64,000 nt of DNA from Candidatus Sedimenticola sp. (ex Thyasira tokunagai). Its GTDB lineage: Bacteria; Pseudomonadota; Gammaproteobacteria; Chromatiales; Chromatiaceae. A program made the translations under genes and the position numbers. The stretch lies in contig CP134874.1 in NCBI GenBank assembly GCA_037318855.1, forward strand, positions 682,598 through 746,597, read 5' to 3'. A model generated the notes under the pieces. It was not told where the DNA came from, did not search any database, and saw only the letters and a list, made by a program, of their open reading frames with translations. This document shows, one piece after another, positions 1-9,612 of the stretch (the stretch's first letter is position 1; each line of letters begins with the position of its first letter).

Positions 1-64
1 TTTCTCTGTGCTCTCCGTGCTTCTTTGTGTTCTCAGTGTTCCATCTTCTTTCATTTGTCTCACT
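1..64. other. Low-complexity CT/GT-rich spacer
   Basis: Short pyrimidine-rich sequence in which variants of ctctgtg/ctctccgtg/ttctttgtg/ttctcagtg recur, forming a degenerate tandem pattern downstream of the permease gene. No gene is visible; it lies at the window edge so its full extent is unknown. Confidence 0.4.
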
Positions 65-1888
65 TTAGAATCCATACATTGCCGGCAACAGCAGGCTCAG
101 TGTCAGCCACATAATCAGGATCAACGGTACACCGATGCGGACGAAGTCCGAGAAAGTGTAGCCCCCCGCATTCATCACCAGCAGGTTGGTCTTGTAGGCC
201 ATGGGGGTGGCATAACTCATATTGGCGCCGAATAGCACAGCGAGTACGAACGCCTCCGGCGGTAAGTTGAGTGACTGAGCGACGGAGATACCGATGGGGG
301 TGCCGATGACCGCTGCGGCATTGTTTGAGACGACGTTCGTGAGAAAAGCCATCAGCAACATCAGACTGCTAAGTACCACTGCCGGCGAGGCATCGCCGAC
401 CGCTACCAGAAAGAGTTGGGCAAGGTAGTCGGTAGCGCCGGTCTGCATTAGTGCTATGCCGAGGGCAAGGCTGGCCACTACGATAAGAATCACCTGGGTA
501 CTGAGTGCCTGACCGACATCACGCCAGCCGATGCAGCCGCTGAGGATCATCAACAGTGCCCCCAGCAGAGCGCTGATCTCAATCGGCAGTACGCCCATGG
601 CGGCGGCGACAATAACACCTCCCATAATCGCCAGTGAGAGGTTGGCCTTGCTGCTGTGTGGTAGATCAGAGGTGGCGTCCAGCACCAGGACTTGTCCCGA
701 CTGTTTTATCTCCGCCAATTGCTCTCGGTTACCCTGCACCAGTAAAACATCGCCAATATGGAGGAGGATGTCACCAAGTTTATAGTGCTCCGGCTTCATC
801 ACCTTGCCGGCACGATGAATGGCCAGGGTTACCATCTGATAGCGATGGCTAAACCAGGTGTCGTTGAGCGTGGTGCCGAGCAGTGGCGAGCCACGAGTGA
901 TGACGATCTCAGCCAGCTGCTGGTCTTCGTTGATCAGGGGGTGCTCGTCATCGACTGCCAAATCGCCGGAGTATAGATGGGCTCCCAGCAGTTGCTCATA
1001 CTCCTTCAGTTGAGTTGGTGTGTCGTTTACCAGTAGGTGGTCACCGGCCCTGACCTCCACATCCGGAAGAGGGGCAATGAAGTTGCTGTCGCCCCGTCTG
1101 ATCTGGGACACCCTCATTTGACCATCGGTCTTTTGCAAAATTTCCGCCAAGGGCTTGCCTGCGGCAAAGCTCTCCTCGGTGATATTAAGTTGGGCACTGA
1201 ATATTCTTGGCGAGGTGTCGCTCATTGTCGCCTGTCGTAATGGCAGGAGGCGTGGAGCTATCTGCCATAGGTAGAGGGCACCAACGCCACCGGCTGCTGC
1301 TGCCGGCAGAAAGAAGTCGAACATCTGGAATCGCTCAAGGCCAAGGTCTGCCGCGATACTCACCACCAGCAGGTTGGTCGATGTGCCGATGGTGGTGGTC
1401 ATGCCGCCGACGAGAGTGGCAAAGCCCATCGGCATCAATACCGAGGAGGCGGGGGTCTGGGTACGCAGGGAGACGCTCACCAGAATGGGTAGCAGTAGGA
1501 CGACGATAGGCGTGTTGTTGATCACGGCGCTGAGTATGCCGGCAAAAAAGAGGGTCATCAGCAGGGAGAGCTGTGGCGATATGCTCCACGCTTTAGCCAG
1601 TATCCTCCCTACAGGTTCCAGTGCGCCGGTACGGACCAGCCCATGTCCTACGATCATTAGTCCACAAACGGCGACCAGCGCTTCATGGCCAAATCCGGCG
1701 AAAAAATCGGCTGCATGGAGCCTGCCTGTATCACCCTGGTAAGGGAAGATCTCGAAGCCGACGGTCAGCAGCACCAGAACCATCAGGCTGGAGGACTCCA
1801 GTGGAATCTCTTCCCGAGTGAATAGAATCAGTGCGATGCAGGCCAGTATCAGTACAGCGATGGCGTGCGGGTCGGGAGCTGTCGGCAT
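65..1888 (-). CDS. SLC13-family permease with two TrkA-C domains
   Basis: A 607-residue inner-membrane transporter. Hydrophobic segments fill residues about 8-215 and 415-605; between them sits a soluble part with two RCK/TrkA-C-like regions (about 230-310 and 325-405). This permease / TrkA-C x2 / permease order is typical of the SLC13 (DASS, CitT/SAC1-like) family, which carries sodium-coupled dicarboxylates or sulfate. Small-residue motifs rich in Asn/Thr/Pro (NNTPIVVLLLP near 119; SNNAAAVIGTP near 521) resemble the SNT substrate/sodium hairpins of the family. The ATG is preceded by GGAGG nine bases upstream. The gene stands alone, downstream of and separated from the ptsI cluster. The substrate cannot be read from the sequence; in a sulfur bacterium sulfate or a dicarboxylate are both possible. 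Confidence 0.85.
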   Translation of the reverse strand: MPTAPDPHAIAVLILACIALILFTREEIPLESSSLMVLVLLTVGFEIFPYQGDTGRLHAADFFAGFGHEALVAVCGLMIVGHGLVRTGALEPVGRILAKAWSISPQLSLLMTLFFAGILSAVINNTPIVVLLLPILVSVSLRTQTPASSVLMPMGFATLVGGMTTTIGTSTNLLVVSIAADLGLERFQMFDFFLPAAAAGGVGALYLWQIAPRLLPLRQATMSDTSPRIFSAQLNITEESFAAGKPLAEILQKTDGQMRVSQIRRGDSNFIAPLPDVEVRAGDHLLVNDTPTQLKEYEQLLGAHLYSGDLAVDDEHPLINEDQQLAEIVITRGSPLLGTTLNDTWFSHRYQMVTLAIHRAGKVMKPEHYKLGDILLHIGDVLLVQGNREQLAEIKQSGQVLVLDATSDLPHSSKANLSLAIMGGVIVAAAMGVLPIEISALLGALLMILSGCIGWRDVGQALSTQVILIVVASLALGIALMQTGATDYLAQLFLVAVGDASPAVVLSSLMLLMAFLTNVVSNNAAAVIGTPIGISVAQSLNLPPEAFVLAVLFGANMSYATPMAYKTNLLVMNAGGYTFSDFVRIGVPLILIMWLTLSLLLPAMYGF

Positions 1889-2001
1889 GACTCTTGTCCT
1901 CCTTTACATCCGGCTTTTTTGGTTTTTCGGTTAGTTACTTTTGAGCCGGATTATTCTGATTCAGAATCCACTTTATCCAGAATTATTCAGAAGTTGTTAA
2001 T

Positions 2002-3747
2002 TCAGTGAGTTGTGGGGCATAACTGAGATAACAGTTGTGCGCTGTTGCTGGAATATGGGGAGGCCATTATCTCCTGGGTGCGCCGCTTCAGCTCCTTGCT
2101 GTTGAGACTGAGCAGCAGCTGTTTTACCTCCAGCAGAGAGCCCGGCAACATGCTGAACTCACGCAGCCCCAAACCAAGCAGCAGAGGAGTGTAGCGACGG
2201 TCGCCTGCCATCTCCCCACACATGCTTACAGGTATACTGGCACGTTCACCGGCCTCTATAGTCATCTTTATCAAGCGCAATACGGCAGGGTGCAACGGAT
2301 CATAGAGGTAGTTTACCTCGTCATCGATACGGTCAACCGCCAGTGTGTACTGAATCAGGTCGTTGGTGCCAATAGAGAGAAAATCCAGCTCCTTGGCAAA
2401 GGCGTCGGCGGTGAGTGCGGCGGCCGGGGTCTCTATCATGCCGCCGATCGGTATTTCAGCAGAGAAGGGAAGGCCCTCCCGGGTGAGGCTGTCGGCTGCT
2501 TCGCTGACCAGTGCCTTGAGTTTTTCCACCTCTTGTAAACTGCTGAGCATGGGCACCATCAGCCGAATGGGTCCGAGGGCTGCGGCGCGCAGGATGGCAC
2601 GTAGCTGGGGTAGAAATAGCTCCGGCTCTTTCAGGCAGAGGCGGATGGCGCGCAGGCCCAATGCCGGGTTACTCCCCGGCACTACTTCGTTGCTGCTTTG
2701 ATCGGTCCGCTTGTCCGCACCAAGGTCGAGGGTGCGTATTGTGATTGGGATGCCGTTAAGCCCCTCTACTACGCGCCGGTAGGTCTGGTAGTGTTCTTCT
2801 TCATCAGGGATCGAGTCTCTATTCATGTAGAGAAACTCTGTACGATAGAGACCGACACCGTCCGCTTTTAGTTTGCTGGTTGTCTCAATGTCATCCGGCA
2901 GTTCGATATTGGCCATAAGTTGGATGCGGCTGCCGTCTTGGGTGATGGCGGGCACACCGATAAGGCGGCGCAGCTCTGCGGCCTCCTCTATCTCAATCTG
3001 TATGCGCTTTCGGTAGTGAGCGAGGATAGGCTCTGTCGCGCCGGCCAGAACAACCCCTGCTTGACCGTCGACAATTAGTTCTTCGTCATGCTTCAGGCAG
3101 CGGGTGATATGGTGAGCCCCCACAACTGCTGGGATACCCAGGCTGCGTGCAAGTATCGCGGTGTGTGACATCGGGCTGCCGTACTCGGTGACGAAGGCGG
3201 CTATACCCTGGTGGCGCAGCAGTAGGGTATCGGCGGGTGTCAGATCGACCGCCAGTATGATTTTTCCATGGAGCTCACTGATGTTGCTGAGATTGTTCTC
3301 ATCGCGCTGCTGTAACTCTTTCTGGATCTGGTTGACTACGTGGTCAACGTCATCCTTGCGAGTACACAGGTAGGGATCCTCCATGGCGTCGAAAACCTGA
3401 ACCAGCTCATTACGTTGGCGCTGTAGTGCCCATTCGGCGGCACAATACTCTTTCAGTATATGCTCGATGGGCGCACTGCTTAGGGCGACATCCTCCAGCA
3501 TTAGCAGGTGGGCATCGATAAATTCGACGATATCGTTGCGGGTGGATGAGGGGATCTTACTGCGTGCGTGTTTGAGTTGGCGACGGGCGTCATTGACTGC
3601 ACGACGGTAGCGCTCAACCTCATTGACTACTTCGGAAGGATCGATAAATCGGGGAATAACTTCAATACGGCTCTGCTGCAGTAGGTGAGCCCTACCAATG
3701 GAGATACCTCGGGCGATACCGATACCAGTGCAGCAGAGGTGGCTCAT
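2002..3747 (-). CDS. ptsI: Phosphoenolpyruvate-protein phosphotransferase (enzyme I)
   Basis: Enzyme I of the PTS: takes phosphate from phosphoenolpyruvate onto a histidine and passes it to HPr. At 581 residues it is the standard EI size and lacks the N-terminal GAF domain of EI-Ntr (PtsP). The phosphohistidine motif GSPMSHTAILARSLGIPAVVG is at about 190-210, and the PEP-binding TIM barrel follows, including GLYRTEFLYM, the GLRAIRLCL segment and the active-site CGEMAGD near 500. The start overlaps the HPr stop by four bases (ATGA) with a GAGGAAGG Shine-Dalgarno. It is the last gene of the rpoN-ptsN-hprK-rapZ-HPr-ptsI series. No sugar permease (EIIBC) is nearby, so the chain is probably regulatory, ending on PtsN. 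Confidence 0.95.
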   Translation of the reverse strand: MSHLCCTGIGIARGISIGRAHLLQQSRIEVIPRFIDPSEVVNEVERYRRAVNDARRQLKHARSKIPSSTRNDIVEFIDAHLLMLEDVALSSAPIEHILKEYCAAEWALQRQRNELVQVFDAMEDPYLCTRKDDVDHVVNQIQKELQQRDENNLSNISELHGKIILAVDLTPADTLLLRHQGIAAFVTEYGSPMSHTAILARSLGIPAVVGAHHITRCLKHDEELIVDGQAGVVLAGATEPILAHYRKRIQIEIEEAAELRRLIGVPAITQDGSRIQLMANIELPDDIETTSKLKADGVGLYRTEFLYMNRDSIPDEEEHYQTYRRVVEGLNGIPITIRTLDLGADKRTDQSSNEVVPGSNPALGLRAIRLCLKEPELFLPQLRAILRAAALGPIRLMVPMLSSLQEVEKLKALVSEAADSLTREGLPFSAEIPIGGMIETPAAALTADAFAKELDFLSIGTNDLIQYTLAVDRIDDEVNYLYDPLHPAVLRLIKMTIEAGERASIPVSMCGEMAGDRRYTPLLLGLGLREFSMLPGSLLEVKQLLLSLNSKELKRRTQEIMASPYSSNSAQLLSQLCPTTH

Positions 3748-4013
3748 TCACCTTCCTCAAAGCGGTCATTCACCAGTGCCTCCAGCGCCTTCACTGCCTC
3801 ATCCTCATCGTCTCCTTTCACTTTGAGCTCCAGGCTGCTTCCCTGGCCGGCTGCCAGCATCATAACGCCCATGATGCTTTTCCCATTCACCTGCATTCCA
3901 TTGAGGGAGAGGGAAATATTACTGCTGAAGCCACTGGCCGTGGTGACGAACTTGGCTGCTGCACGTGCATGCAGTCCAAGCTTATTGATAATGTTAAGTT
4001 CTCTATTAATCAC
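3744..4013 (-). CDS. ptsH: Phosphocarrier protein HPr (NPr type)
   Basis: An 89-residue HPr. His15 in the GLHARAA motif receives phosphate from enzyme I. Ser46 in NGKSIMGVMML is the site phosphorylated by HPr kinase, which is encoded three genes upstream, so both modification sites are intact. The likely start is GTG; no strong Shine-Dalgarno is seen. The gene overlaps ptsI by four bases. In many related genomes a mannose-type EIIA gene lies between rapZ and this gene; here only 66 bases separate rapZ from HPr and they hold a 7-bp tandem repeat. Confidence 0.93.
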   Translation of the reverse strand: MINRELNIINKLGLHARAAAKFVTTASGFSSNISLSLNGMQVNGKSIMGVMMLAAGQGSSLELKVKGDDEDEAVKALEALVNDRFEEGE

Positions 4014-4026
4014 GGTCTGTTACGTT

Positions 4027-4061
4027 TTGTCAGTTGTCAGTTGTCAGTTGTCAGTTGTCAG
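4027..4061. repeat. Tandem repeat, 7 bp x 5
   Basis: Five perfect head-to-tail copies of TTGTCAG between HPr and rapZ, followed by TTAC. It fills most of the 66-base gap where related clusters usually have a mannose-type EIIA gene. Such short perfect tandem arrays are slippage-prone. Confidence 0.9.
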
Positions 4062-4079
4062 TTACGGATGGGTGGTCGT

Positions 4080-4937
4080 TCAGGAGAGCTCGCGGTGGCG
4101 GGTCTGTGACTCCCTACCGAGTTGGTGGAAGTGCTGAGTCAGCTGTTCTGCTATGAATACGGAGCGGTGTTGACCGCCGGTACAGCCGATGGCAACAGTC
4201 AGGTAGCTGCGGCCGTCAGCCTCGAAAAGCGGGATCCAGCGCTCGAGGAACTCTGATATATCCTGCTGCAACTGCAGAACCTGCTCATCTCCCTTGAGAA
4301 AGTCGATCACCTCAGCATCTCTTCCCGTCAATGATCGCAAAGATTGCTGCCAGTAGGGATTGGGGAGGCAGCGCACATCGTAGACGAAGTCTGCATCCCG
4401 TGGGACACCGTGTTTGTAACCGAATGACTGGAACAGCAGGGAGGTTATCCTCGACCGGTGGCCGCCGATACGGTCACGGATGATGTTCCGCAACTCGTGA
4501 AGGTTGGTATGAGTGGTATCGATACGCAGATCTGCGGCATTTAGGAAGGGTGAGATCAGACGGCGCTCCTGCGCTATCGCCTCTGTCAGTGGGGAGCCCT
4601 CTGTTGAAAGTGGGTGTTTTCGCCGGGTCTCACTGAAGCGCTTGATTAGGGTCTCATCCTGGGCCTCAAGAAAAATCACTTCATATTCGATCTCCTGATC
4701 CTGCAACGGTTTCAGGAGGATGGGAATGCTCTCCAGTTCCGCAAGGGGTGTGCGGGCATCAATAACGATGGCGGCACGCTGGAACGGATTGCTCTCTTTG
4801 CCGGCCATGCCGCCGGCAAGGGAGGGAAGTAGGAAGAGGGGTAGGTTATCGATGCAGTAGTAACCCATATCCTCCAAGGTGTGGAGTGCAGTACTCTTGC
4901 CCGAGCCAGAGAGCCCGGTGATGATAACCAGTTTCAT
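4080..4937 (-). CDS. rapZ: RNase adapter protein RapZ
   Basis: A 285-residue RapZ (YvcJ/YhbJ family) protein. The N-terminal P-loop GLSGSGKSTALHTLEDMGYYCIDNLP (residues 8-33) is diagnostic, and the C-terminal domain has the conserved SFGYKHGVPRDADFVYDVR (about 169-187) and IGCTGGQHRSVFIAE (about 251-265) segments. In enterobacteria RapZ binds GlmZ-type small RNA and guides RNase E to control glucosamine-6-phosphate synthase; other lineages use it as a nucleotide-binding regulator, and its role here is inferred from family. It follows hprK by 14 bases and is co-directional with the rpoN/PTS-Ntr genes, the usual location. Confidence 0.95.
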   Translation of the reverse strand: MKLVIITGLSGSGKSTALHTLEDMGYYCIDNLPLFLLPSLAGGMAGKESNPFQRAAIVIDARTPLAELESIPILLKPLQDQEIEYEVIFLEAQDETLIKRFSETRRKHPLSTEGSPLTEAIAQERRLISPFLNAADLRIDTTHTNLHELRNIIRDRIGGHRSRITSLLFQSFGYKHGVPRDADFVYDVRCLPNPYWQQSLRSLTGRDAEVIDFLKGDEQVLQLQQDISEFLERWIPLFEADGRSYLTVAIGCTGGQHRSVFIAEQLTQHFHQLGRESQTRHRELS

Positions 4938-4951
4938 TTTTTAGTGGTCTC

Positions 4952-5899
4952 TCAGCCTGTTTTTTTCTCAATAGCCGCTTGCTGGCGGGCGATAAAGGCG
5001 TCTGCAGCGTTGTAACCTTTGAGTTTAAGGATATGTTGTCGTGCCGCCGTTTCGACCAGAATGGCCATCTCCCGACCGGGGGCGATCGGCAGTGTCACCT
5101 CGGGAATCTCCAGTCCGAGGATATAACGGCTGGCGTGGCTGCCGCGCAGTCGATCCATCTTGGACAGTTCCTCGGTCGTCATCTGTTTGAGATGAATGAT
5201 CAGATGCAGGAATTTGTGCTGTTTAACGGCACTGTCGCCAAACATTGAGCGGATATTGATGATGCCGAGGCCTCTGACCTCAAGGAAGTCCGAGAGTATC
5301 GATGGACATTTGCCATCGAGTATATCGGGGGCAATGCGTGAAAACTCAGGAGCATCATCAGCAATCAATTGGTGGCCGCGAGAGACAAGCTCCAGGGCGA
5401 GTTCACTTTTGCCAATGGCGGCTTTGCCGGTAAGCAGCACGCCGACGCCCAGGACATCGATGAAAACGCCATGCTCAGTGGTGCGCTCGGCGGTGACATT
5501 GGTCAAATAATAGAGCAGGTCACTGATCAGCCGACTGTCACTCAGTGAGGAGCGTAACAGTGGAACCTGCTCCTTTTCTGCGCGGGAGATAAACTTTTTG
5601 CCTACTTCAATACCATCAGCCAGGATGACGGCCGCCGGTTTGGCGGCAAACAGTTTGTCCAGAGTATCTTGGTAGAACTCTTCCTCAAGGCCAGAGAAGT
5701 AGATCAGTTCAGCACGACCAATGGTCTGTATTCTGTTGGGGTGGATACAGTTTACCGGCCCTGCAAGCCCCTGACTGTCAGCGCCGGGAAATTGCCCCCT
5801 GAGTTCAAGCTCAGATCCCGCATGTCCTGATATCCACTCCAGCCCAAGCTTTTTGCCGAGGGCGTTGTAGAGGTCGCGTACGGTGATGTTTTTGCTCAT
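4952..5899 (-). CDS. hprK: HPr kinase/phosphorylase
   Basis: A 315-residue bifunctional HPr(Ser) kinase/phosphorylase. The N-terminal half is the variable domain; the catalytic domain has the P-loop GKAAIGKSELALELVSRGH (about 157-175), the ADD motif shortly after, and EVRGLGIINIRSMFG (about 206-220), the HprK signature. It modifies Ser46 of HPr, and that serine is present in the HPr encoded here, so the pair should be functional. Proteobacteria with HprK but no sugar PTS use it to tune the regulatory phosphorelay. Its start overlaps the ptsN stop by four bases. Confidence 0.95.
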   Translation of the reverse strand: MSKNITVRDLYNALGKKLGLEWISGHAGSELELRGQFPGADSQGLAGPVNCIHPNRIQTIGRAELIYFSGLEEEFYQDTLDKLFAAKPAAVILADGIEVGKKFISRAEKEQVPLLRSSLSDSRLISDLLYYLTNVTAERTTEHGVFIDVLGVGVLLTGKAAIGKSELALELVSRGHQLIADDAPEFSRIAPDILDGKCPSILSDFLEVRGLGIINIRSMFGDSAVKQHKFLHLIIHLKQMTTEELSKMDRLRGSHASRYILGLEIPEVTLPIAPGREMAILVETAARQHILKLKGYNAADAFIARQQAAIEKKTG

Positions 5900-6366
5900 G
5901 CGCTCTGTTGCAACAGATCCTGCTGGACGAAGAGTTGCAGAAGCTGGCTATAATCACCGGCCTTTCGAAGCTCCTGGCAAAACGTTTCCTCGCTGAATAG
6001 AGAGGCGAGCATTGCCAGCAACTGCAGATGCTCTTGGGTTGCCTCTTCCGGCACCAGTAGGCCAAACACAAGGTCAACAGGTTGTCGGTCTATGGCATCA
6101 AAATCGGCGCTGTTTTCCAGCTGCAGGAAGGCGCCGTAGGCCTGTTTGATTCCGGGCATTCGGGCATGGGGCAAGGCGATGCCGTGCCCCAGCCCGGTAC
6201 TGCCCAAGCGTTCCCGTTCCAGAAGCTTGTCAAATACCAGGTCCTGAGTCAGCCCTGGGCTGGTAGAGGCTAGCAGTTTGCCAACCGCTTCCAGTATGCG
6301 TTTCTTGCTAGCGGCAGGATTGCAATAACTGACGCGTTCACTGATAAGAAAGTCTGCGGGGAACAT
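5896..6366 (-). CDS. ptsN: Nitrogen-regulatory PTS EIIA protein
   Basis: A 156-residue EIIA-Ntr, the terminal phosphate acceptor of the nitrogen PTS. The acceptor histidine is in GLGHGIALPHARMPG (about 60-74). In other proteobacteria the dephosphorylated form binds potassium transporters and sensor kinases; that role is family knowledge. It sits between hpf and hprK in the conserved rpoN cluster, and it is the only EIIA gene visible in the window. Confidence 0.94.
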   Translation of the reverse strand: MFPADFLISERVSYCNPAASKKRILEAVGKLLASTSPGLTQDLVFDKLLERERLGSTGLGHGIALPHARMPGIKQAYGAFLQLENSADFDAIDRQPVDLVFGLLVPEEATQEHLQLLAMLASLFSEETFCQELRKAGDYSQLLQLFVQQDLLQQSA

Positions 6367-6384
6367 AGTTTTCTCTTTGCTGTT

Positions 6385-6720
6385 TTACAGTTCGTCCTGT
6401 AGCGGCTCAAGCCCTTTCACACCGAGATTGCTGCGATGGTTGGTGTGTTTCTCCTTGAGTTTTTTCACCTGCCTGTCGAGCTTGTCGATCAGCCCATCTA
6501 TGGCGGCATACATATCCTCTTCGACAGACTCGCCATGGACATCAGCTCCATTGACATGGAGCGTAGCTTCCGCCTTCTGCCTCAATTTCTCTACACTGAG
6601 AATGACATGGACATTCGTAACATGTTCAAAATGGCGCTCCAGCCGTTCGAATTTGGTATCCACCGCGTTGCGGAGTGAATCGGTGATGTCCATATGGTGA
6701 CCAGTGAGGCTGATTTGCAT
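6385..6720 (-). CDS. hpf: Ribosome hibernation-promoting factor (short HPF)
   Basis: A 111-residue protein of the HPF/YfiA family (S30AE domain), starting MQISLTGHHMDITDSLRNAV and containing the conserved basic/acidic beta-sheet region with EDMYAAIDGLIDKLDRQVKKLKEK near 67-90. It binds the 30S decoding region in stationary phase and favours inactive 100S ribosomes. The length shows the short form without the C-terminal dimerisation domain. It lies 15 bases after rpoN, its usual place. Confidence 0.94.
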   Translation of the reverse strand: MQISLTGHHMDITDSLRNAVDTKFERLERHFEHVTNVHVILSVEKLRQKAEATLHVNGADVHGESVEEDMYAAIDGLIDKLDRQVKKLKEKHTNHRSNLGVKGLEPLQDEL

Positions 6721-6735
6721 AATTAGCTCCTTACT

Positions 6736-8238
6736 TTAGGTTAGGCGTTTCCGCTCATTAGAGGGCGGTATCGCCATTGATTCGCGATATTTCGCGACAG
6801 TCCGCCGCGCAACCTTGATACCCTGATCTGCGAGTATGCCCGCTATTTTATTGTCGCTGAGCGGCTTTTTCGGCAGCTCGGCAGCGACCAGTTTTTTGAT
6901 CAGTGCTCGGATTGCTGTGGCGGAACACTCTCCGCCTCCAACCGTACTGACATGGCTGGAGAAGAAATACTTAAACTCGAGGGTTCCTCGAGGGGTGTGC
7001 ATATACTTTTGGGTGGTGACTCGGGAGATGGTCGATTCGTGCATCTCCAGTGCTTCGGCGATATCCCTCAGCACCAAGGGACGCATTGCCTCCTCGCCGT
7101 GCTCAAAGAATCCACGCTGAAATTCGACGATTTTGGTGGCGACCCTAAGCAGGGTCTCATTTCGGCTTACCAGGCTTTTTATCAACCAGCGTGCCTCCTG
7201 CAAGTGGTTTTTCAGGTAGGTGTTGTCATTGCTGTTGTCGGCGCGACGTATCATGCCGGCGTACTCTGCATTGACCCGCAATCGAGGTGTCGCTTCGGTA
7301 TTGAGGTTGACGTGCCAGATGCCTTCTCTGCGGTGGACGAAAACATCCGGTATAACGTACTGTGCCTCCGTTTCGGAAACCAGTGTGCCGGGCCGTGGCG
7401 CCAGGGAGCGGATTAGATGGTTGATGGCGCTTAATTCATCGTCACCGATCTTCAGCTTACGCTTGATCTGGCTGTGGTCCTGCTGGGCCAGTAGATCAAA
7501 ATAGTCACACAACAGACGTTTCGCCTGCGCCAGATGGGGGTGAGGCTCTGGGTACTGCTCAAGCTGGATTAGCAGGCACTCACGTGGACCCCTTGCTGCC
7601 ACGCCTGAGGGATCAAACTGTTGCACGCGATGCAGTACCGCCTCCATTTCATCCAGATCGATCTCCTCGTTCTGCATACCTTCAAGTATTTCATCCAGGC
7701 TGCAGGTGAGGTAACCGTCTTCGCTGACAGCGTCGATGATGGCAGTGGCGATGCTGCGATCAGTCTCACTGAAAGGTGTTAGATTAAGTTGCCAGGTGAG
7801 GTAGTCATAGAGGGTTCGTGCATCACGACGCTGAGCAAGGAAGTCGGTATCAGCACTCTCCTTTGAGGCGACGCCAGAGGAGGGGGGCAGGGCGCTGTCG
7901 TAGACATCATCCCAACCGCTGTCCACCGGTAGTTCGTCCGGCATGGAGTTGGCCTCTGCGTTGATCTCCTTCTCGTTGTTGTTGTCGTTGCTTGCCGCTG
8001 TACCCCCGGTTTCCAATGACGGTTGCTGCTCACTGCTCTGGGACGGTGCGGTCGCGGCCTCGCTATTGTTGCGACTGCCGCCCTCTTCTTCGACTTCAAG
8101 CATCAGGTTGGAGTCGAGTGCTTCCTGAATCTCCTCACGCAGGTCGAGCGTCGAAAGCTGCAGCAGGCGAATAGCCTGCTGCAGCTGCGGCGTCATGGTC
8201 AAGTGTTGGCCGAGGCGAAGCTGGAGAGTTTGCTTCAT
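6736..8238 (-). CDS. rpoN: RNA polymerase sigma-54 factor
   Basis: A 500-residue sigma-54. Region I ([31 protein letters not shown], glutamine-rich, residues 3-33) interacts with enhancer-binding proteins; region II is an acidic linker (about 48-125); region III holds the core-binding and DNA-binding parts, with the helix-turn-helix near 375-395 and the C-terminal RpoN box [15 protein letters not shown] (about 478-492). It directs transcription from -24/-12 promoters, for example for nitrogen, pilus or flagellar genes. First gene of the PTS-Ntr series; lptB lies 142 bases upstream. Confidence 0.97.
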   Translation of the reverse strand: MKQTLQLRLGQHLTMTPQLQQAIRLLQLSTLDLREEIQEALDSNLMLEVEEEGGSRNNSEAATAPSQSSEQQPSLETGGTAASNDNNNEKEINAEANSMPDELPVDSGWDDVYDSALPPSSGVASKESADTDFLAQRRDARTLYDYLTWQLNLTPFSETDRSIATAIIDAVSEDGYLTCSLDEILEGMQNEEIDLDEMEAVLHRVQQFDPSGVAARGPRECLLIQLEQYPEPHPHLAQAKRLLCDYFDLLAQQDHSQIKRKLKIGDDELSAINHLIRSLAPRPGTLVSETEAQYVIPDVFVHRREGIWHVNLNTEATPRLRVNAEYAGMIRRADNSNDNTYLKNHLQEARWLIKSLVSRNETLLRVATKIVEFQRGFFEHGEEAMRPLVLRDIAEALEMHESTISRVTTQKYMHTPRGTLEFKYFFSSHVSTVGGGECSATAIRALIKKLVAAELPKKPLSDNKIAGILADQGIKVARRTVAKYRESMAIPPSNERKRLT

Positions 8239-8380
8239 TCAGGATACTTAATCTTCAATATTGGTACGTTATTTGTATGGCTTTCACAACTTCATTCTAG
8301 CTCAAAACCCCTCTCCTGGTACAAAAGCTTCTTTTACATTCCATTGCTATGGGTCAATAACTTGAGCTGGGAAATAGAAT

Positions 8381-9106
8381 TTATAATCTGAATTCCTCGC
8401 CCAAGTAGACGGAGCGGACCTCCTCGTGGGCCAAAATATCATCGGGTTCTCCCTCCGCCATCACCTTGCCCTCATTGATAATATAGGCGCGCCGGCAGAT
8501 GCCGAGGGTTTCGCGGACGTTGTGGTCGGTGATCAGAACGCCAATATTCCTCGATGCCAGCTCCCGAATAATGTTCTGTATATCTTTCACCGAAATCGGG
8601 TCGATGCCGGCAAACGGTTCATCGAGCAGGATAAAGCGGGGCTCCACTGCAAGAGCCCGTGCGATCTCAAGCCTGCGCCGTTCACCGCCGGAGAGGCTCA
8701 TGGCGAGGTTGTCCCGAAGGTGGCTGATGCTGAAGTCAAACAGGAGCGTCTCACACACTTCGACCTGTTGCTCCCGTTTCAACTCCTTGCGGGTTTCCAG
8801 GATGGCCATGATGTTGTCACTGACGCTGAGCTTGCGAAATACAGAGGGTTCCTGGGCAAGGTAGCCGAGGCCAAGGCGGGCGCGGGCATGCATTGGCAGA
8901 GAGGTGATCGAATGGCCGTCGACGGTGATATTGCCCCCCTCTGAGGGGATCAGGCCGGCGATCATGTAAAAGCAAGTGGTCTTACCGGCACCGTTGGGGC
9001 CGAGCAGGCCCACCACCTCTCCGCTGGCAACGGAGAGAGAGACGCCGTTGACAACAGCACGGTGGCGGTAGTGCTTGGCCAGGTTGTTTGCCCGCAGTTC
9101 GCCCAC
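8381..9106 (-). CDS. lptB: LPS export ABC transporter ATP-binding protein
   Basis: A 241-residue ABC ATPase that powers LPS extraction by LptFG at the inner membrane. Walker [10 protein letters not shown] (about 38-46), signature [15 protein letters not shown] (about 138-152) and Walker [14 protein letters not shown] (about 158-170) are intact, and the protein keeps the LptB-typical start [21 protein letters not shown]. It abuts lptA (one-base overlap). LptB before rpoN is a conserved proteobacterial arrangement. Confidence 0.96.
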   Translation of the reverse strand: MGELRANNLAKHYRHRAVVNGVSLSVASGEVVGLLGPNGAGKTTCFYMIAGLIPSEGGNITVDGHSITSLPMHARARLGLGYLAQEPSVFRKLSVSDNIMAILETRKELKREQQVEVCETLLFDFSISHLRDNLAMSLSGGERRRLEIARALAVEPRFILLDEPFAGIDPISVKDIQNIIRELASRNIGVLITDHNVRETLGICRRAYIINEGKVMAEGEPDDILAHEEVRSVYLGEEFRL

Positions 9107-9612
9107 TATTTCTTTGCGCCGCCAATGGTGACACGAACGCGCTCTTTTCCTTTGGCGCTGGCACCGGCTTTGACTACCGCCTTGGCTCGATCATAGGTGA
9201 TACGGTCACTGGTGAAAGTGTCCTTGTTCTGGGTCAGCACTGCATCATTAATCATGTAGAGGATTTCACTGTCAGCTTCGTACTCAATCCTTTTGGAACG
9301 CCCCTTGACCATCCCTTCATTATTGTCCATCTCCTGCTGAAAGTGGACCGGGGCGCCGGTCGCAGTGATCTGGTCGGCTTTCTCTTCTCTCTGGGTGACA
9401 ACCACTTTGTCTGCTTTAAATTGGATTGAGCCCTGGGTCATCACTACATTGCCTTTGTAGATGCTGATGCCCTTGCCATCATCAATCTCGACACTGTCGG
9501 CTTCGATCTGGGTGGGCTGGTTCTTATCTGACTGCAGGGCCTGGGTGAGTGAAGGCATGGCCGGCAGTAGACTGATGGCCAGCCAACATAGAATTTTACG
9601 GGTTGACTTCAT
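9106..9612 (-). CDS. lptA: LPS transport periplasmic bridge protein
   Basis: An LptA/OstA-domain periplasmic protein of about 168 residues. A signal peptide is present ([27 protein letters not shown]), followed by the beta-jellyroll repeat region ([26 protein letters not shown] and later strands). It polymerises between LptC and LptD to carry LPS across the periplasm. An upstream in-frame start at 9627 would add five residues ahead of the signal peptide; the start at 9612 gives a better signal sequence. It overlaps the end of lptC. Confidence 0.93.
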   Translation of the reverse strand: MKSTRKILCWLAISLLPAMPSLTQALQSDKNQPTQIEADSVEIDDGKGISIYKGNVVMTQGSIQFKADKVVVTQREEKADQITATGAPVHFQQEMDNNEGMVKGRSKRIEYEADSEILYMINDAVLTQNKDTFTSDRITYDRAKAVVKAGASAKGKERVRVTIGGAKK

